From a virus: a stretch of DNA of 39,400 bases. The notes beneath the pieces were generated by a model. That model saw nothing but the letters and a program-made list of their open reading frames with translations. It was not told where the DNA came from and made no database searches. Position 1 is the first letter of the stretch, and each line of letters begins with the position of its first letter. Below are positions 34,970-39,400 of the stretch, in pieces. The translations under genes were made by a program, and so were the position numbers. The stretch is taken from the IMG/VR virus record IMGVR_UViG_3300024351_000042, positions 1 to 39,400 of that record; one strand, written 5' to 3'.

Positions 34970-34998
34970 CTTATTCGCTTGCCCCCTGCTTTTATTTA
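34970..34998 (-). promoter_or_regulatory. Promoter copy before the non-coding transcript
   Basis: TAAATA, 15 bases, CGAATAAG, AGTATATAA. Confidence 0.8.
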
Positions 34999-35024
34999 GG
35001 AAAAAACAGGAAAAACTTTTTTGT

Positions 35025-35324
35025 TTATACTGGCAAGATAACCCCAGATCTAATCTTACCTAGATGATAGGAAGAGATGGTTTTCTCTGCATAATGATTA
35101 TCGCTTTGATATTCAACCGTTATCAGGTTAGTCATTCTGCATTTACCATCCTTCTCTACATATTTAGGCCAAAACCGCCTAAACGCTACTATTTTACCTA
35201 TTCGTTTGGCAACTTGTTTGCCAGCCTCATCAGGGCTTGCGTAGTCAGCTATAACAATAGACTTCCCAATTTGCTCTTGGAGGTCACATGGCTGATTAAA
35301 ACATCCGGCAGTAATCGTAAACAT
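35025..35324 (-). CDS. Unknown protein
   Basis: 99 residues: ITAGCFNQPCDLQEQIGKSIVIADYASPDEAGKQVAKRIGKIVAFRRFWPKYVE. Strands and a basic helix. AAAGGAA before ATG. Not recognised. Confidence 0.6.
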   Translation of the reverse strand: MFTITAGCFNQPCDLQEQIGKSIVIADYASPDEAGKQVAKRIGKIVAFRRFWPKYVEKDGKCRMTNLITVEYQSDNHYAEKTISSYHLGKIRSGVILPV

Positions 35325-35399
35325 AGTCGTTTCCTTTCTGTAAAAATATAGTTGACTATTTGCCCCCCAGTTTTATGGATATACTGGGAAACCTTGGCG

Positions 35400-35615
35400 T
35401 TATTCGCAATCCGAATAATCACCATCATCATCGACTATCTCATCACCTGGGTCGAAGATATCCGAATAATCCCCTTCGCCTGGGGTTAGATCCCCCTCAT
35501 ATTCGGACATGTCTTCCCCTATATCATCGGGGAAATCCACATCATCCACGCCTTGCTCAAAGGCTTCTACATATGCTGAGTAGTCATAAGAATCACAAAA
35601 ATCAAAATCGTTCAT
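35400..35615 (-). CDS. Hyper-acidic protein, DNA-mimic candidate
   Basis: 71 residues with 20 Asp and 8 Glu, and no Lys or Arg. Segments such as VDDVDFPDDIGEDMSEYEGD and EIVDDDGDYSDCE spread the charge along the chain with aromatic residues between. This composition is that of phage DNA mimics that block restriction or other DNA-binding proteins, but length and composition alone prove nothing. AAAGGAG before ATG; promoter 35633 lies directly upstream. It ends GAA TAA within a CGAATAA sequence. Stems follow the gene: CCCAGT/ACTGGG, then TAGT/ACTA before TATTTTT, a likely terminator near 35345-35390. Confidence 0.75.
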   Translation of the reverse strand: MNDFDFCDSYDYSAYVEAFEQGVDDVDFPDDIGEDMSEYEGDLTPGEGDYSDIFDPGDEIVDDDGDYSDCE

Positions 35616-35632
35616 CTTTATCTCCTTTTATA

Positions 35633-35661
35633 CTTATTCGTCCTGTACCAGAAAATATTTA
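35633..35661 (-). promoter_or_regulatory. Promoter copy very close to the ribosome site
   Basis: TAAATA, 15 bases, CGAATAAG, TATAAAAGGAG, ATG at 35615. CGAATAAG ends only 6 bases before AGGAG, which fits CGAATAAG being the -10-like box. Confidence 0.8.
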
Positions 35662-35817
35662 GAACTTTTCTAAATTATTTTCATATTCTTCCATTAGGGC
35701 TTGTTCGATATTCCATTTTTCTATCATCCCTGCCAGTTGACCTTCGCACATATGGCAGATAATTCCATCGTTTATATTTCCCTCATTATCAATTCCGCAC
35801 AAGCAAGTAATTTCCAT
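35659..35817 (-). CDS. Small zinc-knuckle protein
   Basis: 52 residues: MEITCLCGIDNEGNINDGII then CHMCEGQLAGMIEKWNIEQA. C-x-C and C-x2-C. AAAAGGAG before ATG; first gene after promoter 35858. Confidence 0.7.
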   Translation of the reverse strand: MEITCLCGIDNEGNINDGIICHMCEGQLAGMIEKWNIEQALMEEYENNLEKF

Positions 35818-35857
35818 TTTATTCTCCTTTTGTTTATTCCCTTCTCTCTTATATAAT

Positions 35858-35887
35858 CTTATTCGCTACGCTTGCAGATTTATTTAC
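35858..35887 (-). promoter_or_regulatory. Promoter copy
   Basis: GTAAATA, 15 bases, CGAATAAG, ATTATATAAG. Drives 35817. Confidence 0.85.
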
Positions 35888-35918
35888 AATAAAAATAAAA
35901 TATTTTTAAAAAGATATT

Positions 35919-35945
35919 TGGATAATAAGATAAAGATATCCAATT
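35919..35945 (-). repeat. Promoter-associated hairpin repeat, copy g
   Basis: Plus TTGGATAATAAGATAAAGATATCC; followed beyond by nested stem CATAG[GTAAT/ATTAC]CTATG (35954-35981), a likely terminator for 36213-36046. Confidence 0.6.
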
Positions 35946-36045
35946 TTTGCGGGCATAGTACAAGTAATACAATTACCTATGTGCGTACCGAGGCTGGTCC
36001 GGCCAGGTTGGGTAAGACTGGCAGGTTAGGTTAAAACCCTTTAGA

Positions 36046-36213
36046 TTAAACCCCCAATGGGGTTTCAGATTCTTCCAATTCCCTCATGCACATACAGCAT
36101 GTGGGGTGCACTTCATTCTCAGATATGACCCGCATGGTCAACCGTTCTACCGATATGGTCAACCCGCAAGTTGTGCATTCCATGGTTGCTACATTCTCAG
36201 TACTTTCCAACAT
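36046..36213 (-). CDS. Small zinc-ribbon protein
   Basis: 55 residues: MLESTENVATMECTTCGLTI then SVERLTMRVISENEVHPTCC and MCMRELEES. C-x2-C pairs (CTTC, CCMC) make a zinc ribbon. AAAAGGGAA before ATG. It follows the sigma-factor gene by 81 bases; the gap holds the stem ATCGCC-GATA-GGCGAT. Confidence 0.7.
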   Translation of the reverse strand: MLESTENVATMECTTCGLTISVERLTMRVISENEVHPTCCMCMRELEESETPLGV

Positions 36214-36294
36214 AGTCAATTCCCTTTTCTATTAAGGACTCCTGGCCTCATCAGTACCCGCCTAACGGATAGATCGCCTATCGGCGATTTCGGC

Positions 36295-36783
36295 CTAGAA
36301 CCCCCCCTTCATTTTCTCTATTGCTCTTGACAATTGTTGACTAACATATCCTGGGCTAACCCCTAGCATATTGGCTATTTCATATCCATCGAAGCCTTCA
36401 AGCTTGCGTTGGATGATAAAATATTCTTGTTCGTTGCAGTATTCTTCTGCAATCTCCAATAGGTTATACTTGGAGGTTTTTTCGGCAATTTCTATACCTT
36501 GTGCTAGTGTTTTTTCTGAATTATTGTCATTAGCTTCAAGGATATCCCAGCTTACCAGATTACCCTTGCGGGATTTACTTCTCAGGAAATCAATGGACTT
36601 GCCACGCATAACAGTAAAGCAGTGCGTTTCAAAAGCCGATCCCATAGCAGGGTTATAACTTTGCAAAGCATACACTAGGATATTTTGAGCTATGTCTTGG
36701 CAGTCCGCATAGTTGCGTATTTTCTTGCCAAGTGCGGAAACAAGCTTTTCAGTAATCTTTGCATAGTCGATTGAAGTGGTCAT
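36295..36783 (-). CDS. ECF-like RNA polymerase sigma factor
   Basis: 162 residues, usual size for an ECF sigma factor. Region 2: YADCQDIAQNILVYALQSYNPAMGSAFETHCFTVMRGKSIDFLRSKSRK, with the acidic D-x-A-Q-N helix and the F/W-x-x-x-x-I-D-x-L-R end. Region 4: CNEQEYFIIQRKLEGFDGYEIANMLGVSPGYVSQQLSRAIEKMKG, a clear helix-turn-helix. Linker of about 45 residues. It would direct RNA polymerase to special promoters, and the repeated TAAATA-N15-CGAATAAG is the obvious candidate. Its own promoter (36840) is of the ordinary sigma-70 type. Confidence 0.85.
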   Translation of the reverse strand: MTTSIDYAKITEKLVSALGKKIRNYADCQDIAQNILVYALQSYNPAMGSAFETHCFTVMRGKSIDFLRSKSRKGNLVSWDILEANDNNSEKTLAQGIEIAEKTSKYNLLEIAEEYCNEQEYFIIQRKLEGFDGYEIANMLGVSPGYVSQQLSRAIEKMKGGF

Positions 36784-36839
36784 AATTCTAATTCCTTTTC
36801 ACTACTGTTAGCATTGCGAAGTGCATTGCTTATGTAATT

Positions 36840-36868
36840 AGTATATCGTCCAATAAAATAAAAAACAA
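36840..36868 (-). promoter_or_regulatory. Sigma-70-like promoter for the sigma-factor gene
   Basis: Minus strand TTGTTT, 17 bases, TATACT, about 60 bases before ATG 36783. Unlike the phage-specific motif, so this gene may be expressed early by the host enzyme. Confidence 0.55.
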
Positions 36869-37128
36869 TAGCAAAAATACTTTTTTTATAAAATATTTTT
36901 AAAATAATTTTAAGTTGTTATGGCGTAAGGGGTTATGGCGATAAAAATTTTTTTGTTTTTTTTATTTTTCTTAAGTGCTTATTGTATAAGGCTTTACGGC
37001 GACGGCTTGCCTAGGGTATTTATCTTGCCCAGCTTACCGACCCGGCCCGGCCCCGGGGGGGTGGGCGGTTCAAACATAATCCCCACCCACACAACAAAAT
37101 GTACTACCTAAACTTCCTCGGTTGCCCC
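36869..37128. other. AT-rich tracts and GC-rich island, no certain gene
   Basis: Two copies of GTTATGGCG (near 36916 and 36932), long T-runs (36948-36970), then a GC-rich stretch at 37036-37073 (CCCGGCCCGGCCCCGGGG and a G-run). A plus-strand 58-codon frame (36935-37111) crosses both but looks accidental. Confidence 0.5.
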
Positions 37129-37689
37129 TTAACGGAAAGGCGGTCCTTCGTACCAAGTTACAAGGCTGTATCTACGACCAGTTTCGACAGGTGTTACTCG
37201 ATGCTTAACAAAAGAAGGGAATACAATAGCAGATCCTTGAAACTTTAAATGATTAGCGTCAGGCTTTTCTTCTGCCATATCAAACTGAAGATCGCCCCCT
37301 GTATATTCAGCTGGATCTGATAACTGTATGACTATTGAGAGCTTACGCTGAATTGCTGAATCGTTTCTGGGAACCCATAATAGGTCTTCATGCCAACCGT
37401 AGTGGCCACCATAGGCTGAATCGTATTCTGTGAACTGGATTTCGTGAAAATAGTTAAGATCAAACCCAAAAGCTCCATTCGCCCTTCTAAATATGTTCTC
37501 TATATGCGTAAACATCCAATTCCAACTCAAATCGCCCCTATGTATCCACCTGACTCTTGAACTTCGGAGGTCGGAAACCGCCCCATAAGTACTTGCTTGT
37601 ATAGACGGAATAGTTAACGCCTTGTTAATAATCTCATCACATTGTTCTTTGCTAAAATAACTTCCCCAGAATTGCCAAAAGGCTCTCAT
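37129..37689 (-). CDS. 2-oxoglutarate/Fe(II) dioxygenase, prolyl-4-hydroxylase-like
   Basis: 186 residues. FWGSYFSKEQCDEIINKALTI, then YGWHEDLLW (H-x-D iron ligands, near residue 98), RKLSIVIQLSDPAEYTGGDLQF, GSAIVFPSFVKHRVTPVETGRRYSLVTWYEGPPFR with the distal histidine and the R that binds 2-oxoglutarate. It matches the PKHD/P4H-type 2OG-Fe(II) oxygenases found in phages. Likely hydroxylates a protein or nucleotide; the substrate is unknown. Second of two adjacent oxygenase-like genes (8-base gap). Confidence 0.92.
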   Translation of the reverse strand: MRAFWQFWGSYFSKEQCDEIINKALTIPSIQASTYGAVSDLRSSRVRWIHRGDLSWNWMFTHIENIFRRANGAFGFDLNYFHEIQFTEYDSAYGGHYGWHEDLLWVPRNDSAIQRKLSIVIQLSDPAEYTGGDLQFDMAEEKPDANHLKFQGSAIVFPSFVKHRVTPVETGRRYSLVTWYEGPPFR

Positions 37690-37697
37690 AGTTCGCC

Positions 37698-38288
37698 CTA
37701 TCTTTTGACGCTAAAGAAGAAAAGTTGTACTAAACGATCCATTGAACCATACTCACTAGCTGAATGTATTAATTTTGCATCCCAAAGAGCTAGTCGATTA
37801 TAAACCGCCCCTACTTTATCAACTAACTGCCAATTGTCTTTATGCAAAAGATTGTACTCTGTGTAGATTTCACTCTCTTGAACGGACTTATTCTCAAGTG
37901 GATGGCTAGGCGGTCTTCTACACCCAAACTTTGTATCTTGCCAAAATGATGTTCCCATAGTTACAGGAGCATCTTTAGTTAGATAAATAGCAGCTGCATA
38001 GTCTTGACTATCACTATGCCACACTAGAGGGTCATCCTTACTAGTCTTCTGGAAAATGCCATTCATTGGCTGGTTTAACCAATCTGTAATTTCCAAATTG
38101 AGAAGTCTTTGAAACTCTTCTCTTACATATGGAAATAAAAAGCGTTCCGCCGTTCTAACGCCCTTGTAGTATTTGCTCTGTGGCTGATACTCCTGTTCTT
38201 CTGCTAAACGAACTATAGAGTCTGGATCTTTGTAGAAGTTGTCAACTACTACGATGTGGGGTGATCTTTGGTTGAAGACCTTTTCCAT
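37698..38288 (-). CDS. DUF6445 family, 2OG-Fe(II) oxygenase-like
   Basis: 196 residues. HIVVVDNFYKDPDSIVRLAEEQEY, YYKGVRTAERFLFPYV, LVWHSDSQDYAAAIYLTKDAPVTMGTSFWQD, WQLVDKVGAVYNRLALWDAKLIHSASEYG, RLVQLFFF: the pattern of DUF6445 with H-x-D and a distal H for iron. AAGGG before ATG. Overlaps the DNA-binding gene by 40 bases. Role unknown. Confidence 0.85.
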   Translation of the reverse strand: MEKVFNQRSPHIVVVDNFYKDPDSIVRLAEEQEYQPQSKYYKGVRTAERFLFPYVREEFQRLLNLEITDWLNQPMNGIFQKTSKDDPLVWHSDSQDYAAAIYLTKDAPVTMGTSFWQDTKFGCRRPPSHPLENKSVQESEIYTEYNLLHKDNWQLVDKVGAVYNRLALWDAKLIHSASEYGSMDRLVQLFFFSVKR

Positions 38289-38449
38289 TTTGTATAACCC
38301 TTTTCTTCTCTAATGTTTCTGACGCTATGACTTGACACACGAACGCCTATAATAGAAGATAAAGCAAGAGCAAGTTGATTGTCAGTCATGCTATGATGAT
38401 TTTCTCTTACGAATTTCAACATTGATTCCGTCCAACTGACTCTAGCCAT
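38249..38449 (-). CDS. Small DNA-binding (HTH/SANT-like) protein
   Basis: 66 residues: MARVSWTESMLKFVRENHHSMTDNQLALALSSIIGVRVSSHSVRNIREEKGY. It has the helix-loop-helix and recognition-helix shape of small regulators. Divergent from 38471 with only 21 bases between, so both starts share control sequence. Confidence 0.65.
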   Translation of the reverse strand: MARVSWTESMLKFVRENHHSMTDNQLALALSSIIGVRVSSHSVRNIREEKGYTKWKRSSTKDHPTS

Positions 38450-38470
38450 ATTACATCTCAGGAGGTTTTA

Positions 38471-38611
38471 ATGACAGATGAAAATATTATAACTGTATTA
38501 AGTACGAAAGCACAAGAAGATCTGGCAGAAAAAACAAAGGCCGAACTAACAGAAACAGATCCAAAAGATGCCGAAAAAATCATCGAAGAAAACATTAAAA
38601 CTGAAAACTAA
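38471..38611 (+). CDS. Small acidic helical protein
   Basis: 46 residues: MTDENIITVLSTKAQEDLAE, KTKAELTETDPKDAEKIIEE. CAGGAGG before ATG. Overlaps the sigma-like gene by 44 bases. Might regulate it, being small, helical and co-transcribed; no direct evidence. Confidence 0.6.
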   Translation: MTDENIITVLSTKAQEDLAEKTKAELTETDPKDAEKIIEENIKTEN

Positions 38612-39200
38612 AAAATTTGATGTAGATGAAGTAATTACAATAATAGACAAGATAGTTTCAATTTTAGGCCAAGGGTTTTCCTTTGGTTATTTCGATATAA
38701 ATGACATTAGGCAAGAAGCCAGAATATTTGGCTTGGAGGCTATGGCTCGTTACGACAACAAACGCCCCCTAGAAAATTTCTTGTACTCACATATAAAAAA
38801 CAGACTGATTAATTTTAAAAGAGATAAATTTCACCGCTCAGATCCGCCCTGTAAAATTTGTCATGAAGAGGGCGATCATGGAAATGGCGAGTACTGCGAT
38901 AAATATAAAGCTTGGAAAAAAAGAAATTCCTCTAAGCAAAACTTAATGCGACCATGTGATATCACAAGCGTTAGCGACAAAAGTATAGAAAGAGATTCCG
39001 ATATTATTAATGATGTCGCCACTCAAGAAATGTTAGAATTAATAGACGAAAAACTTCCAGTAGAATTAAGACAGGTATATTTACAACTGAGGGCGGGTGT
39101 TTCTATAAGTAAGGCCAAGAAAAAACAATTAGAAATTTATATAAAAGACATTCTTTCGGAGTGGAGAACTAATGGCGAGGAAGACGACAGTAACGAGTGA
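38568..39200 (+). CDS. Sigma-factor-like protein with zinc finger (gp55-like)
   Basis: 210 residues. FGYFDINDIRQEARIFGLEAMARYDNKRPLENFLYSHIKNRLINFKRD is a region 2-like segment (D-I-R-Q-E-A, then the F-L-x-S-x-x-K-N-R-L-I-N-F helix). It is interrupted by CKICHEEGDHGNGEYC, a C-x2-C...C zinc site, and ends in a helical region 4-like part (LPVELRQVYLQLRAGVSISKAKKKQL). This arrangement recalls phage late sigma factors of the T4 gp55 type. Weak ribosome site. Overlaps both neighbours. Confidence 0.65.
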   Translation: MPKKSSKKTLKLKTKKFDVDEVITIIDKIVSILGQGFSFGYFDINDIRQEARIFGLEAMARYDNKRPLENFLYSHIKNRLINFKRDKFHRSDPPCKICHEEGDHGNGEYCDKYKAWKKRNSSKQNLMRPCDITSVSDKSIERDSDIINDVATQEMLELIDEKLPVELRQVYLQLRAGVSISKAKKKQLEIYIKDILSEWRTNGEEDDSNE

Positions 39201-39400
39201 TGACAAGGAGCAAATTCTTAACTTGTCCAAAACCATGGGCGTTACAGAAATTGCTACTCTATTAAATAAGAGCGAGGCTCAAGTAAAGAGAGTGATTAAA
39301 CAGAGCGAACTAATGCTCAAGGCTGATCGCCGATTGGCTTCTTTAAACGAAAAAGAAGTTGAAATAGCTAAGGATATTAAGAGAACAAAGACTTGGCAGC
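39172..39400 (+). CDS. HTH protein, partial
   Basis: ATG at 39172 with GGAG upstream; the frame runs off the window end (76 residues seen). VTSDDKEQILNLSKTMGVTEIATLLNKSEAQVKRVIKQSELMLKAD contains a helix-turn-helix (MGVTEIATLLNKSEAQVKRVI). It follows the sigma-like gene with a 29-base overlap, so it may act in the same regulation. Confidence 0.65.
   Translation, partial: MARKTTVTSDDKEQILNLSKTMGVTEIATLLNKSEAQVKRVIKQSELMLKADRRLASLNEKEVEIAKDIKRTKTWQ

Noticed and set aside
36235-36262. CTGATGAG near a stem, resembling a hammerhead ribozyme core
   Set aside because: No closing stem II followed directly by GAAA and no cleavage-site stem; the match is limited to the heptamer.
36935-37111. Plus-strand 58-codon frame with a hydrophobic start
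   Set aside because: The hydrophobic part comes only from a T-run and the rest from the GC-rich island; ribosome site is 2 bases from ATG. Probably accidental.
1-39400. CRISPR array, insertion sequence or integrase attachment site
   Set aside because: No regular repeat-spacer series, transposase, integrase or terminal inverted repeats were seen. The spaced repeats are promoters and small hairpins.

Overview
The window reads as part of a large, AT-rich tailed-phage genome, or less likely a phage-like plasmid. It is densely packed: over 100 mostly short genes, usually overlapping by 4-50 bases, mostly on the minus strand. It carries tRNA genes, a C5 DNA methyltransferase, DUF932 and gp88-type phage proteins, two sigma-factor-like genes and many small zinc-ribbon and HTH proteins. 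I see no structural, replication or host housekeeping genes. A Tat-exported DUF1501 protein, a family typical of Planctomycetota and their relatives, hints at such a host. That is inference only.

Layout. 1-7.5 kb is a surface/metabolite module: glycosyltransferases, a DegT-like aminotransferase, methyltransferases, a HAD phosphatase, an ATE-like aminoacyl-tRNA-protein transferase, a PduO-type cobalamin adenosyltransferase and a YkgJ protein. 7.4-12.2 kb holds unknowns, zinc-ribbon proteins and a translationally coupled csrA-DUF1501 pair. 12.2-16.6 kb holds small proteins, a tandem-hairpin repeat and two more glycosyltransferases. 16.6-28 kb is an accessory region of about 45 small genes, many from duplicated families, plus a tRNA-Met-like gene, a CmoA-like methyltransferase and the DNA methyltransferase. 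28-36.3 kb is unusual: promoter after promoter, structured non-coding stretches, a tRNA-Leu, DUF932, gp88, a trio of micro membrane proteins and a hyper-acidic protein. 36.3-39.4 kb holds an ECF-like sigma factor, a GC-rich island, two Fe(II)/2-oxoglutarate dioxygenase-like genes, a DNA-binding protein and, on the plus strand, a gp55-like sigma factor and an HTH protein that runs off the end.

The strongest signal is a promoter-like sequence occurring about 30 times: TAAATA (often GTAAATA or TATAAATA), then 15 bases, then CGAATAAG, usually followed by TATATA. The 15-base spacing is exact in nearly every copy. Twenty-nine copies face left, in front of gene groups; one faces right. With two phage sigma-like genes at 36-39 kb, this looks like a phage-specific regulon. 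In the 30-36 kb block the promoters are preceded by a repeated small hairpin and separate non-coding segments rich in stem-loops, the best being a nested structure at 30.46-30.79 kb. All calls were made by eye from sequence; no database search or folding program was run.
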